Source: Azadirachta indica (taxonomy: Eukaryota; Streptophyta; Magnoliopsida; Sapindales; Meliaceae). Taken from it: a stretch of 64,000 nt of DNA. Under the pieces are notes generated by a model. It saw only the letters and a list, made by a program, of their open reading frames with translations, was not told the origin of the DNA and ran no database searches. Of the stretch, positions 36,141 through 48,699 are shown piece after piece. The number at the start of each line of letters is the position of its first letter. Position 1 is the first letter of the stretch. The DNA is taken from assembly GCA_022749755.1 (NCBI GenBank), contig CM040446.1, positions 14,532,367 through 14,596,366 on the forward strand, written 5' to 3'. Made by a program: the position numbers and the translations under genes.

Positions 36141-36537
36141 TGTTGATACCAGAATTAAGAATTTTGATATCACACAGTAAATCTTTCTTTACGCTCACTA
36201 GCAAAACTTTTGTTACTCAAATTGTATTCGCCTCTCCATGGATGGGGCACGGTTTATATACACAACTTTCTTTTTTTTTTAAATAGTATTAAGAATTAAA
36301 ATTTACATAGAATTTGGATCGTATCCTGCAAAATCCTAACTTGTTTTAAATTAAAACTTTCAATCTTAGTTTTACTTCCTCCACAAGGATTTCCTTCTAC
36401 TCAAACTTACTTATGAGGCACTTGACCAAAATCCTCATCAAGCTGGTCTGATCAGGACACGCTAAGATAGAATGGGCCTTAAGTTTACTAGCACGAAGCC
36501 CATTAATCTTATGGGTCTGAGTCCATCTTTCCAAACA
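36141..36537 (-). repeat. 3' LTR of the 14.4-kb element (left copy)
   Basis: Begins TGTTGATACCAGAATTAAGA and ends TTTCCAAACA. It pairs with 50172-50565 and is preceded by TATAT. Confidence 0.9.
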
Positions 36538-36743
36538 CCAAATCCTCAGTTTCCAGTGGAAAATTTATGTTTTCATTGAAAATTTTTTTTTTAGGACACC
36601 TCAAACTATTCTCAAACGACACCCGACTGATGAGAACACTAAATCAAACACAATTTGCAATTCACTTTATAAGATGCTCCACCGCTTCTTTTGAACACTA
36701 GCTCTCCTGCTCAGCTGGTGAGAATAGCTACTCAGCTGGTGAC

Positions 36744-37757
36744 TTTTGAAATTCAAAAGAAGTGCCGACGGTGCAAAAAGTGCCCGCGTTCCACCTTGAT
36801 TCTCATGTTGGTAATTAACGTGCATAAATGCTTGCAACCATTATTGCCTTCAAACCCTTCACCTTACTGCCACATGCTCCCGCACAACTGGTTGACATCA
36901 GCCAATAACTTCATGGCACCGTCAAAGCCATTCATTCCGTTTACAGCGTGGAGCGAGGAGGGTATAAAAGCTTTACCTTACCCCTTTTAACTGTTTACTT
37001 CTCTTGTATCTTCCACAGAGTTCTGAAACCATTTTTTCTTTGCAAGCTTCACCCTCTGCTCTCTGCAAACTCCTTTCTTGGTTCACAAACAAGTTTTGTC
37101 CTACCTTCAATGCTCACCTTCTGCTTTCCGGCTGATTTTCTTATTTAGGTAAGCGGCTTTTTCTTTTGAATTGTTGGTATTGTGCGTATTTTCATGCTAC
37201 TGTGATGTGAACTTGTTATGTTATTTAAGGGAAATGTTATTTTTCCTTTTGGTTTTTAAAAGAAGCACCAACGATGCAAAAATATGCCCGCTTTCTACCT
37301 TGATTCTCGCATTGGTAATGAACGTGCATAAATGCTTACAACCATTACTACCTTCACTTCACCTTATTGCCACGTGCTTCAGTACAACTGGTTGACATTA
37401 GCCAATGACTTCCTGGCACTGTCAGAGCTATTCATTCCGTTTACAGCCTGGAGCGAGGAGGGTATAAAAGCTTTACCCTACCCCTTTTAACTGTTTACTT
37501 CTCTTATATCTTCCACAGAGTTGTAAAACCCTCTTTTCTCTACAAGCTTCGCCCTCCGCTCTCTGCAAACTCTTTTCCTGGTTTGCAAATAAGTTTTGTC
37601 CTACCCTTGGTGCTCACCTTTTACTTCCTGGCTGATTTCCTTATTTAGGTAAACGGCTTTTTCCTTTGAACTATTGGTATTGTGCGTATTTTCATGCTAC
37701 TACGATGTAAACTTGTTATGTTATATGAGGGAAATGTTATTTTTCCTTTTGATTTTC
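36744..37757 (+). repeat. Tandem duplication of a ~0.5-kb promoter-like unit
   Basis: Two adjacent copies, about 36744-37245 and 37246-37757, offset 502 bp at aligned positions. Each contains GAGCGAGGAGGGTATAAAAG (36952 and 37453), a CT-rich leader with CTTCCACAGAG, and TTATTTAGGTAA, which looks like a splice donor (37142 and 37643). This is the layout expected of a TATA promoter plus a spliced leader for the + strand accessory gene downstream. Variable tandem repeats near the 3' LTR are known from Tat-type elements. Confidence 0.82.
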
Positions 37758-39777
37758 TTTGCAAATTCTTTTATAACGCAAACTGACTTTAACGCCTTAA
37801 GTCATTAGAGTAGGCCTAGGAATCGAAATATTTAGTTAGAAAGTGTTTTCAGAAGTAGACCTAAGCACTTAAGTTTTTTGCCCAAATTGGGTTTTGACCA
37901 AGTTCAGGTTACGATATGATGACCATATAGGAACCCTAGGATCATGTTCTATGATCGGAGGAAAGCATTCCTAATCTCTTGCACCAATAATCTCCCTTTT
38001 AGGCAATTTCGAATTTGTTTGATCAGAATTGTAGTTTTGCCATAGTTGTATCCCAAGGTGAGTTCTGAATTGACCAGCCCATATTGGTGTTTGCTTAGGT
38101 TAACTGTGACAAGACTTGGAAAACTTGATATGAGGGACATTCCTAGTAGCCCAGGAAATGAATTTGATACTTTCTCAACAAGCTCATCCGAGATAGACAA
38201 TAAACCTGGAACCGACTTCTTTATAGAATTAAAGCTGAACTCATTAGGGAATATGGAATCATTTCGTTAAGAAAGGCTTAACCCCTGGTTATTTTTTACC
38301 CCGATGCCAAGATTCTTTTAACTATCTTAGACCCTAAATCAAATGCCTTTAAGTATTTTCACTTGGAACCTAAAGTGGTGATCTTGTCTGACAATTCTTC
38401 TGACCGTACACAGGAAAAATGGACCTAAACAATCCAACATGGGAGACCAAAAAGTTCTCAAAAGCCTTATAGATAGGATTATCCAACAACCTGATCAGCC
38501 TATACCTTTGAATCTAGTCTTTGAGCATATATTCAAGGAACCTTCAGTTCCAAGTAGACAAGGGATGGGAACGCGGGTGATGACGAAGGGAAAAATGATG
38601 AGTCTGAAAACAACCAGAATGAATCAGACTCCAAATACCTTTTTCTCGGCCTGACCAGAGAGAATAGCTCATTTGAAGCTGATAAATTCCCTTATAGTAT
38701 TACTGATGCTAACCTCATAGTTTTCAGGAAACTTTACCATATCCCTGAAACTGTTACCCTTAGAGTTCCCGAAGCTAAAGAATTCCTAAACTGCTCTAGA
38801 AGGGACAAGGTGGATTTCAATAAAGAGTTATTCCTCTTGAGGGCCAGATTACCACTTCAGCCCTACTTTACTGCTTTATTTTACAATTTTAGGATTCTTC
38901 CTCAGAAACTGAATCTGAACAGTTGGCGGACCATCGTAGGGTTTTTTCATGATTTAGGCTATGGCCAAGTAAACTCCACCAACCATTGGTGAAATTAATG
39001 CTTGTTCTTGCTTAAAAAGGAGCCAAAGAAACATCCAGGTTTTTATTACCTTCAAGCTCGCAACAAGGCTGATAAACTGGTTTTAGGTAACCCATCCTGT
39101 AATAAAGACTGGAAGGATAAGTGGCTTTATGTGGGCGAGGATTGGTGTCAATCCTCTCTGGTCGGGATAAACATACATGCCTTTATGCCCTATGCGTTTA
39201 AACTTGTCCTGCGTAAGTATACTTGATAGAACCAACATGGTGTGCTTAGGTTTTTGTATTGAACATAATCACTAATGGTCTTCATTCCTTGTACAGCTGC
39301 TTGGGGTTCAAAGCCTGACTTAGTCGTCTTTCTTTTGTCGAAGATCAGTGCGGGGCATACAAAACAAACGGATTAGAAGAACCTATTTTCTCCTGACTAG
39401 CTCATAGGTTTTGGTTTCATCGTTGCTCCTACTCGCGCAGAGCTCGAAGCTACTCTCAGGATAGAGAAGGTTCATAAAACTAAGAACGCACCCCCTGTTG
39501 GCCACAGTGAGTTTTTGCTAGTCTGCGCTTCCTCTTTCTTCTTCTTCATCTCTCTCTTCTTTTTCTTTTTTTTTTTAAATGAAAGTCCTTACTCTATTTT
39601 TTATATTTCGCAAGGAAGATGGCTTTAAAGAAAGGCAAGGGGAAATTGCTGAGCTTATTAGGCTTATCCTTTCTTCCTTGAACACCTAGTTTAGAGCCTC
39701 AGCAAAAAATAAAGAAGAAGCCTTCAAGAAAAGCTGAGTCGAACAAAGGCGGGTCGTTGAAAAAGAAACTTGACGAT

Positions 39778-42617
39778 TGTAATGCTCTGAATTCTTATTT
39801 TAAATGGAACACATATGTTGGATATATGGATTTTATATCATATGAGAATATAAAAAGTTTAGAATTTATAAGGTAGATATTTTTATTTTTATTTTTATTT
39901 TTCAAGAGATTTTATTTAAATGAATATGTTCTGATTTCAAAAAAATAAAAATTATTGGGTAATATAAGCTTTGTTGTGGGTGAACGGTATAAAAAGAGAA
40001 GTTGAACAATTTGATTGAAATTTGGAAGGCCAAGTGTCATTTCATTTTAATTGATTTAGGGATATTACTAGTGGGCAGCACATGTACATGGTAGGTGTTG
40101 TAAAATATATATATATATATATATATTTATAACCTTTGCTTTCACAATTGAAAACTAAGGGTAAGAAATGAAATCAGAAAGGAAAGGAAAGGAAAGAAAG
40201 GAAAAAAGAAAAGAGGTTTTTGATTTTTTAGGTGATTAATTTTAATTTTAAAGATTAGTATATATATACACATATATATTTTAGGTAACTAAATTTAAAT
40301 TTTTGGATCATCATTCATTATTATTTGTTAAATTGATATTAAGAGATGATTGGGAGGAGAAGAACAAACCAACAGAGGTATAAAAATTATCAAGCGTATG
40401 TCAGGTAGGTATTTATATGCATTTGGTGGATTTTATTTTTAAAACTAAAAAGTTGGATGTTTAATTACAGTTAATGTTTTGATAAATGCGTATGAAATTC
40501 CTGAATTATCACGTGTTGATCTAATTAATTGTTTTTCGAATTAGATTTAAATGGTATTTTTTATATGAATGTTAAATTTACAAATCCAGTAAGAAAATTG
40601 TATCAGCATGTGTTGTATTTTTTTTAAAAGTTGTATGAAAATATTGTGAAATGAATTGATAAATGAGAAAGTGATGGATATGGTTGTTGTTGTGACGTGG
40701 TACTGGTATTTAGGGCGATGATCCCTAAAAATAATGGTCCTAAAGGTCGTTTCTGCTGGGTTAACTGTTCCTAGAAATAATGCCTTTAAAGATCGTATTT
40801 GATGAGATGACGATTTTTGGGAATAATGCCTCTAAAATACGTATGTTTAGTTTTTGGGATGGTAGTCTTTCGAAATAATGCCTGTAAAGTATGCAAGTAC
40901 AAAATTTATGAAAATTTTTTTTATAAAATTATATGTTTTACGTTATTTATATGAATATTGAAATTGAAATTTTGATTTAATATGCTTTCATACTCTTTTT
41001 TGGAAATTAAAAAGTGTTTTTATGTTTAAATTTGTTTATTACAAATTTTAAAACTGTTTTTGTATATAAATATTTATTAGGTATTAGCTCATATCTACTT
41101 TTCAATTTTAAACAATGCTGAACATTTGTAAGTAGAAAATAAAGGATATTTCAAAATCAAAATTTTGCTACTTTTGAAAACTATATGTAATTATAGAAGT
41201 AGGATTTTACAATGTATAGTTTTAATGTAATTTTCATGCTTATACTTATATTTTAAGAGTCATGAAACCAATTATAGTTTATTAAGTAATGAAATGAAAT
41301 AATTAGTGTTTAATTTGGAAAATTTTTCTTTACCCCCCTAAGGTTTAACCTAATTACTCACTTCCCCATGAAGTTTTAAAAAAGCTCTTTACCCCCCTAT
41401 TGTTAGCTCTGTGTTCGTTAAAATTCAGTTTTGGAAATGAAATTACGTTTATAACCTTAATTATTGAATCATGGGGCGAAGTACAACTTAAAACAAGTTT
41501 GTGGGCTCAGATTGCAGTGTCATTTAAAATTATAAATAATAATTTTACCAAATTTAACCCTTAATATAATAAACAAAAGATAAAATTTCATTTTGTCTTC
41601 TTTTGAAGTAAAAAAATTGGAATGGTCTTCTCCATGTTATGTATGTAAACTTAGTGAACACATAAAATAGAGAGAACATCTCAATTTTCTTTTATTTTAC
41701 TATTATGACCATTTTTTTTTATGAAGGCAAATTTTAGATTCAAGAAAGTTTAAAATAGTTATCAACAAAACATACATACCTAACTTCATATCAAAGATTT
41801 TTATTCTGCAAACAACAAATAAAATGTCCCCATTCCATCAATAATCAAGTCCACCTTAAAGAATTAAAATTTTGGGAATCTCTCTTTGCACCTAATATAA
41901 CTTATAACTTGACATGCAAAACTCAACTTATCTCAACTAACATACCATCTTCAAAAATTTTTGCACTAGACTAGCGTTTTCGAAGTATACACATAACCAT
42001 GCTCACAAATTCTCACAATTTCAAATCTTAAACTGGGTTTGATAATTGCCAGAGAAGAAAATAAACATTATTTTTAGTTTGGACTAAGCAAAAGAATTGA
42101 ACAAGTTTGTTTGGATTGAAGATTTAAGTGAAGAATGAGTTTTGGAATTTTTGGTCTGGATGGGTTCAAGCAGCAATAGTGGTAATTGTCTAAGAAGAAG
42201 AAGAAGTGTTTTAGGGTTTTGTTTTTAGGGGGTTATTATTTTTATATTTTTTTTATTATTTTTATAAATTATAAATGAAAAAATGATAATGGTAAAAAAT
42301 TAAATTTAAATGAAATAGATTTAAATACCTCATCTCACCATTAATATTTTATTTTAAAATAGTAAAGTATGATTCTGTCCTTAAAAAAAGATTTTAATGA
42401 AGACGGACATAACGGTAATGGGGTAAAGAGCTTTTTTGAAACCTCATGGGATAGTGAGCAATTAGGTTAAACCTTAAGGGGGTAAAGGGAATTTTTTCGT
42501 TTAATTTTATTGGAAGTATTTAGAGTGAAATTTTATAACTTATAAGATTACATATTTGATGTATACTATATTATAGTAGAAATTCTGTCGAAATTTCTTA
42601 GAATTAGGGATGTTACA
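39778..42617 (+). mobile_element. Solo LTR nested in the accessory gene
   Basis: It starts TGTAATGCTCTGAATTC and ends GAATTAGGGATGTTACA, a terminal pair typical of certain plant Gypsy LTRs. No internal genes are present. Without the MITE inside it is about 1.65 kb. It contains an array of four degenerate units around 40.73-40.90 kb (CCTAAAAATAATG type). The flanking pentamers ACGAT and GCAAC differ, but only by transitions, so a clean target duplication cannot be claimed. A second copy in reverse orientation lies at 25.2-26.6 kb. Confidence 0.7.
41317..42498. mobile_element. Mutator-type MITE, 1.18 kb, nested in the solo LTR
   Basis: Exact 9-bp flanks GTTTAATTT (41308-41316 and 42499-42507). 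Inverted termini are about 90 bp: left GGAAAATTTTTCTTTACCCC and right, read inward, GAAAAAATTCCCTTTACCCC. Both continue through AAGGTTTAACCTAATT, CTCAC, CCCATGA and AAAAAAGCTCTTTACCCC. No transposase lies inside. The 9-bp duplication and long TIRs place it with Mutator-type elements. Confidence 0.9.
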
Positions 42618-43809
42618 GCAACTCTAAAGCGAAAAGGAGGAAAGCTGGCCAAAGCTTTAAGGAGATCAGAAAAGAGCCCCCCAAATAAAAATGCCCTACA
42701 GAGGCTTACAAGAGTGTTGAGAAAGGCCATCCAAGAGGCAATACATGGAATAAGAAGAGGAGATCATAAAAGTGGATGGTCTTTCATAGATAGACATCCC
42801 AGAGCAGAAAAGATAAGCTCTTTGAGCATTTGATCCCCTCCATCAACCATCTAGCCTGTACGGTTGATTCTTCCTTGTCTTCGAAGGTAAAGGCTGCTAG
42901 TACTAATGTCATTTTGGAGAAGATTTATCAGTAGCTCAGTAGGGTAATTACCTTTGATCTCCCCTTTTTTGTTGAACCGCAATTGCTTCATCTAACTTAT
43001 TGTTCGATTGATGTAGGCATTCCACTATCTCAGCTTGCACAATGAAAATGCAAAGCAACGCTCAATTGCCAAAGTGATTTGTACAAGTTAATAGACCAAT
43101 TAACTTCAGAGAAAAACTTGTTGGAGAAAAAGTTAAGAGAATCATAGAGGCAGGAGGAAAATCTAGAGGCTTAGCTGAGTGGGGAAAGAAGGAAGTAAGC
43201 AGGAGAGTGCAGTGTACTTAAGGACAAAATTGCTAACCTTGAGGCTTAGGTATCCCAGCTCGAGTATCGTGCAATAAATCTTACTTACTTTAACAAAGAC
43301 CTGGAAGATGAACTTGCTCGAACTAAGGATAAGGCGGAGGAACAGTGCAATGCCTCCGCTAAGGAAGCTTTAGAGTTAGCCTACAAGATCTTCCAAAAGA
43401 AATTTGAAGAACTTGACCTGGATTAGCTTTTCGATGATCTCAACATTCCCTAACCTGTTCCACTAGAAGTTGTGGATCATAGGAGGGCATTTATCAAGAA
43501 GCCTATTCAGGATCCTGATCCGGCTCAACTTGATCTAACCATGTCCCTTCCTGCAGCCCCGACTTTTGGCATTATATCATCTTCGAAGAATGTATAGTTC
43601 TTTAGTTCCTTTGTATTTTCAAAAACTTATATCAATTGTAATCAATTACTTTTAATAATAAAAATATTTTTACTTTTGCTTCTACTTCTCTTTTCTTCTT
43701 TTTTCGCTGATTCAATATTTTTTTGTATGATCGAATCAATTTGCTGAGATGTCTTAAAACTTGTTTTTAACCAAATAATAGTAATAATCAGATTCTTTTA
43801 ACTTTCTCA

Positions 43810-44150
43810 TTTTAGGTCCTCAACTGAGATCAGGTCGATGATTTCTTTGAAGTAAAGAAAATTATTACTATTTGAATCAAACTTGAGATTGGTGTTGGTT
43901 TCACAATGTTCTCGTAGGTAAATTATTGTTTTGTCTGAACTAAGGTAAAATATTTTTGCAATAATAATTTTTTGAAATAAAGAAATTTATTACTCTCAAT
44001 CCTTAATGTTTGGTCTCAACTGAGGTCAAATCTTGTTACAACAATTTTTGAAAAGAGTCAGAATCCAACAACTTCTTAATTACTGGTGTCTGATATGAAC
44101 TGAGGTCAGATCTTTTTAGGCAATAATCCTTTCAAGGGAAATACTTCTTT
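43810..44150. repeat. Degenerate ~80-bp tandem repeat between convergent genes
   Basis: The phrase CAACTGAGATCAGGTC recurs in variant form near 43822, 43937, 44015 and 44097 (AACTGAGGTCA consensus). Each is followed by an AATAATTTTTTGAA-like stretch. It lies exactly between the end of the accessory gene and the end of pol. Confidence 0.6.
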
Positions 44151-45480
44151 AACATTTCAATGTTCCATAACGTTTTGACTTTTTTCTCATCTATATGCTG
44201 TAACTTATAAACTCCCAACTTAATAATCCTGATCATGTTATACGACCCTTCCTAATTAACTCCTAAACCCTTCGCTGAGTACTTTAGTGTTTTAGGTAAC
44301 TAGCCATAACACTAAGTCCCCCTTTTGAAAAGCTCTTAAGAGAACCCTCTTATTATGGCATTTGGCCACCTTTTGTTGATAAACGACCATCCTGAAGAGT
44401 GCCTGATTCCATTTTTCTTCTAGTAAATTTAAACTTAATTATATCGCCTTATCATTCTTAAATTTATCAAAATACCTTACTTTGAATGAAGGTACCTCAA
44501 TTTCTACTAGCATTACCACTTCACAACCAAATGTCAGTGAATAGAGTGTTTCGCCAGTTGTTGTTCTCGTTGTCGTTTAATAAGCCCAAAGGACCTGAGG
44601 CAATTTGTTCACTCATCTCTCCTTCTTATTCTCAAGTCATTTTTTTAGCACCTTTTTGACAATCTTGTTTACTGCCTTTACTTTCCATTTGCTCTAGGAT
44701 GAATGAGAGACATAAACTTAAGGTCGATACCTAGGTCAGCATAAAAATCTTTGAATCTTGCATTGCTAAACTGCTTGCTGTTGTCAACTATTAGTATACG
44801 AGGGATCCTGAATCGATAAATTATGTTTTTTTCTACAAAGGCAGTTGTCTTTTCCTCCGTTATGATAATCATTGGCTCTACTTCCACCTATTTTGGAAAA
44901 TAGTCGATAACAACAATTGTATACTTCATCCAAGCGCGTCTTGTTAGAAGCGGACCGATTAAATTTAGCCTCCACTGAGTGAGAGGCCACGGGCTGAACA
45001 AAGGGGTAAGCTATTCAGGAGGCTATTTTAGGATGTCCCTATGAAGCTGGCAACTTGAACAAGATTGGGCTATCTTCTTCACGTCTCAGTACAATATCGG
45101 CAATAATACCTTTGACACAGAATACGGTATGCCAAGGACCTTTCTCCTTCATGGTCGTCGTAACTGCCCATGTGAACTTTTCTGAGCACATAGTCTGCCT
45201 CTTTCTTATAGACACATCGCAAGTAAGGTAGCCCAAATCCTTACTTGTACAATACTTTATTAATCGTTGAATAACACGAGGATCCGCTCTTAATTCTTCT
45301 GGCCTCCTCTTTATTTTCGGGTAGTTTCCCCTTGAGAATATATTCTCGAATCGGATCTATCCAAGTCAGAACCTGATATATCGTGCTGATCTGGTTGAAC
45401 TCTGCCTTCTGTTTTTCCACACTTTTCTGACACAGCATTTCTACAAAGATTGTTGTGGGAAACCTTCCTTATAACTTTGA
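44150..45480 (-). pseudogene. Retrotransposon integrase, degenerate
   Basis: Pieces on the - strand, in order: a linker ending INKVLYK with GFGLPYLRC just after a frame change (45.2 kb), the remnant zinc region, WPLTQWRLNLIGPL and YTIVVIDYFPK (catalytic-core start, about 44.9 kb), then VEKNIIYRFRIPRILIVDNS and FSNARFKDFYADLGIDLKFM, and HPRANGK where the family has HPQTNGQ-E. The second catalytic Asp is in IVDNS. The part carrying the third (Glu) is damaged. Stops occur in each section. It would have inserted the element's DNA into the genome. Confidence 0.8.
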
Positions 45481-45900
45481 AGCAAACTTGGCTAAGGCAT
45501 TCGCTTTATCATTCTCCATCCGTGAGATTTAGGTTACCACTACCCTTCTAAAGCACTTCACTAGTTCCGCGACTTTACTTAGATAGGCGTTTATATTTTC
45601 ACCCTTTACTTGAAACTTTCCAAAGACTTGATTTATCACCAGTTGTAAATTTCCTCTTACTTCACGGCACTCTACCCCAATTAACAAGGTTAAGCCAAGT
45701 ACTGCCAATAAAGCTTCATACTCTACCTTATTATTGGTTACTTTGAAATTAAAGTGTAAGTCGTGAGCTAACTCCTCATTCCCTAGTCTAATTAGGATTA
45801 TGTGAGCTGCCCCACCTTGAGCGTTCGATGCTCCGTTTACATATAGGCGCTACAATTTCAAGTCACCTTATTCCTTTCTCGTAATCTGTTTAGTCGCATC
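45480..45900 (-). pseudogene. Second (archaeal-type) RNase H domain
   Basis: The - strand reads NNKVEYEALLAVLGL, GVECREVRGNLQLVINQVFG, KFQVKGENINAYLSKVAELV. EYEALL...L and LVINQV are the family's hallmark motifs. The usual S-D-S before LVxNQV is replaced by GNL, so a catalytic Asp is missing. A second RNase H after the usual one is characteristic of Tat-branch Gypsy elements. Confidence 0.72.
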
Positions 45901-46166
45901 ACCAAATAGCGAGGCACCATCGACTTCCATTTTTACTAAGTAAGTTTGAGAGGGGTTCCCACCTAACTTTTTACTCCCAATATCTTGAGGCGTCATTAGT
46001 TCGCCTATTTCTTGTATCACCATCCCTTCTGAGATTAACCTTTCTACAATGAAATCTGCTAATGCTTGAGCCTTAATAGTTTTGTGTAGTGATAGTCTAT
46101 ATCAAATTTTGTGAGCTCGATTGACTACTTGACTAATCTTCCTGAGAGATCTGGTTTATGCAGTAT

Positions 46167-46520
46167 TTACTGTAGAGGCTGATCAATGAGAACTACTACA
46201 GTGTGTGTTTGAAAATATGGTTGCAGCTTCCGTGCCACCACCACTAGTGCAAGGGCTAGTTTCTCTAGGGGCGAGTATCTCTTTTCCGCATCTAGCAATA
46301 ATTTACTTGTATAATAGATATACCGGTGAGTCCCCTCATCTTCTTTTACCAACACCGAAGTCACCACATGGTTAATCACTACTAAATACAAATATAGCGT
46401 GTCCCTAATTAGCTGGCTAACCCGATGAGGCAGATTTGCCAAATAAGCCTTTAACTTTTGAAAACTGTCTTCGTACTCCTTCGTCCACCCTGTGTACTTT
46501 CCTTTCTTTATGACCGAAAA
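46167..46520 (-). pseudogene. Gypsy RNase H domain
   Basis: LYLVVINHVVTSVLVKEDEG, YYTSKLLLDAEKRYSPLEKL and ALALVVVARKLQPYFQTHTV match the RT-linked RNase H pattern (VSKAL..AE.RY...EK...AL..A.RKL..YF). It belongs to the same polyprotein as the RT immediately upstream on this strand. Confidence 0.8.
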
Positions 46521-46599
46521 AATTGGAAGGATCTATCAGTGGTTTTAGAGATAAATCTATTCAGTACTGTTAACCTCCCCATTAAAGCCTGTACCTCCT

Positions 46600-47250
46600 T
46601 CAATGTGGTTAGAGATTTCATGTCGAATATGGCTTGAACCTTCTGAGGGTTCGCCTCTATCCCTCATTCGCTGACCATGAACCCTAGAAACTTTTTGGAG
46701 CTGACTCTGAACGCACATTTCTCAAGATTTAACTTTATATTGTACTTTTTAAGTAAAGAAAACGTTTTTATTAAATGCTGAACATGATCTTCAACTCTAT
46801 GTGACTTGGTAATCATGTCATCCATATACATCTCTATCATTCTCCCAATTAAAGGCTTAAAAATCCTATTCACCAACCTTTAAAATGTTGCCCCATGTTA
46901 TTTAAACTAAAAGGCGTCACTTTGTAGCAGTATAGTCTCTATTCAGTCATGAATGTTGTTTTCTCTTGATCAGTTTCGTGTATTAGGATTTGGTTGTATC
47001 TCAAAAAAGGGTCAATAAAGTTTAACAACTCATGTCCAACTGTTGAGTCTAGTAGCTGATCTATTCGTGGAAGTAGGAAACTGTCATTTGGGCAAGCTTT
47101 GTTTAGGTTAGTAAAATTGACACACATCCTCCATTTTCCATTAACTTTCTTGACCATTACCACGTTGGCTACCCAATCTGGATAATATACTTCTATTATA
47201 AATCCTGCCGTGATTAGCTTATCCACTTCTTCTTCAATCACTTCCATACT
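46600..47250 (-). pseudogene. Ty3/Gypsy reverse transcriptase, frameshifted
   Basis: The first block (47247-46939) has EVDKLITAGFIIEVYYPDWV, ANVVMVKKVNGKWRMCVNFT, NLNKACPNDSFLLPRIDQLL and RYNQI. After a break the second block (46876-46664) has the active-site MYMDDM and KKYNIKLNLEKCAF, KFLGFMVSE. The order and spacing are those of a Gypsy RT palm and thumb. The LDAFSGYNQI segment has decayed to IDPFLRYNQI. Confidence 0.88.
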
Positions 47251-47827
47251 CTCATGATTAAAAGCTCTTATCTTTTACTCTACAAGCTTAAACATCGAGT
47301 TCATCAACAAGAGATTGGAAATCACGCTGGGATCAATTCTTAGCATATTCTTATGAGTTTAGTCAAACACGTCTGCATGCTCTCTCAGAAAGATGACTAG
47401 CTTCTTTTTCTCTTTGTTCGGCAGTTGAGAGCCGATTTTACTATCCATTCTAGCCTCGAGAAGTCAAAGGATACCGATTCCAAATTTTCCACCAATTCGG
47501 CTACTGGCTATATTTTTTCTTACCCTACATTTTTTTTCAAACTTGTTCATATCCTTCAGTTGTTTGGCATTCCCATCATTCACTTCTTTAAGGTGTTTCA
47601 CTGTTATACAATAAGATCACTTCGAAGAGGCCGCAAAATATGTCCAAGCGACCTTATGATCTCTTCATACTACACCAATCACTTCGCCTGCTCAGAATTT
47701 GATCTTCAGGTAATGTATGCTCTACACCGCCCTTATTTTTCTTAAAAAGGGCTTCTCTAGGATTATGGCGTATGGCATTTTTAAGTTCACAACTTCGAAT
47801 TTTATCATCGTGGTCCTCTGATACAGT

Positions 47828-48124
47828 CTATCCTCTATTATTAATGGCAGCTAAACATATAATATAAAGCAATATCTGTGGTCTTATTCTCAAATTCTCG
47901 ATCTTTAAGGAGTCTAAAGTCCATTTGAATATTATGTCAGCTGAGCTCCCTATATCCACTAAGACCCTATTAATCTTAGTTGAACCAACCTTCAGAGTTA
48001 TTACCAAGGCGTTATCATGGGGGTAACTAACTCTCGCCTCATTCTCGTTGGTGAACATGATTGAAACTGACGCTAAAAGGGGTTTCTTTTCTACTCTGAT
48101 ATTCATTATGTAATGGTCCACCAA
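47828..48124 (-). pseudogene. Retroviral-type aspartic protease domain
   Basis: PHDNALVITLKVGSTKINRV is followed by LVDIGSSADIIF. This is the flap-preceding region and the D-[ST]-G active site, here D-I-G, so the Thr/Ser is altered. The position between gag and RT is as expected. Confidence 0.75.
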
Positions 48125-48699
48125 AGTGTTCAGTAACGAATATCTTTAATAATTCTTCCTTGCGTTGTTGGAGTTACCTATTAGCATTGGTCCTCTTAAA
48201 ATTACCATGCTTCTATAAATCGAATCTTCTAGTTCCGTCTTCTTATATCTTAAGTCCTCCGCCATTTCGTACATTCTCGCTCTGTATTTATTCAGGTAAT
48301 TATTCCTCATAAGGATTTCAACCTACTCTCTCAAATCCAAATACTGATCCGTCGTCTGCCCATGGTCTTGATGAAACGTACACCTTCTCTCCTTGTCGCG
48401 AATATTTGATGCTGACCTCAAGGGACAAGGCTCAAGTAGCAACCCTGAATACTTAACCTCATATATCATCGATAAAGGGGCATTTAGCTCTATGAACCTT
48501 CTTTTGTCCTAAATGGACCGACTCTCTTAACCTTTTCCCTTGGCGGAAGAGGGAACTCCTTTTATTGCTCCATTCCTCCTTCATATCTCACGGATTGAAA
48601 TCTATGACCCTACCTCTGTTCAGATTTGTCATCGTAGCATAGTCATCGAAAGTTTTCTCTCTTCTTGAAGGGTCAGGGATTGGGCCGCTATAAGCCCCC

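Larger units (their letters stand above)
38046..43599 (+). pseudogene. Antisense accessory gene of the retrotransposon: Transposase_28-like domain plus coiled coil
   Basis: Oriented against gag-pol. The upstream piece, PDAKILLTILDPKSNAFKYF then PKVVILSDNSSD (38.3-38.4 kb), matches the start of the ORF in the 4.1-kb element. The core is at 38.65-39.23 kb: YHIPETVTLRVPEAKEFL, LFLLRARLPLQPYFTALFYN, LNSWRTIVGFFHDLGYG, KKHPGFYYLQARNKADKLVL, DKWLYVGEDW. It resembles PF04195. An intron probably starts after 39219 (GTAAGTATAC). A lysine-rich piece (39.60-39.78 kb) is interrupted by the nested LTR. After 42.6 kb a charged coiled coil follows (43.1-43.4 kb, ending AKEALELAYKIFQKKFEELD), then LFDDLNIP, PVPLEVVDHR, and a stop near 43597. 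AATAATAAAAAT at 43653 could serve polyadenylation. Several stops make it non-functional. The role of such ORFs is not known. Confidence 0.62.

Noticed and set aside
39773..42622. Clean 5-bp target duplication around the nested solo LTR
   Set aside because: ACGAT versus GCAAC share only two positions. The differences are transitions, but this is not proof.
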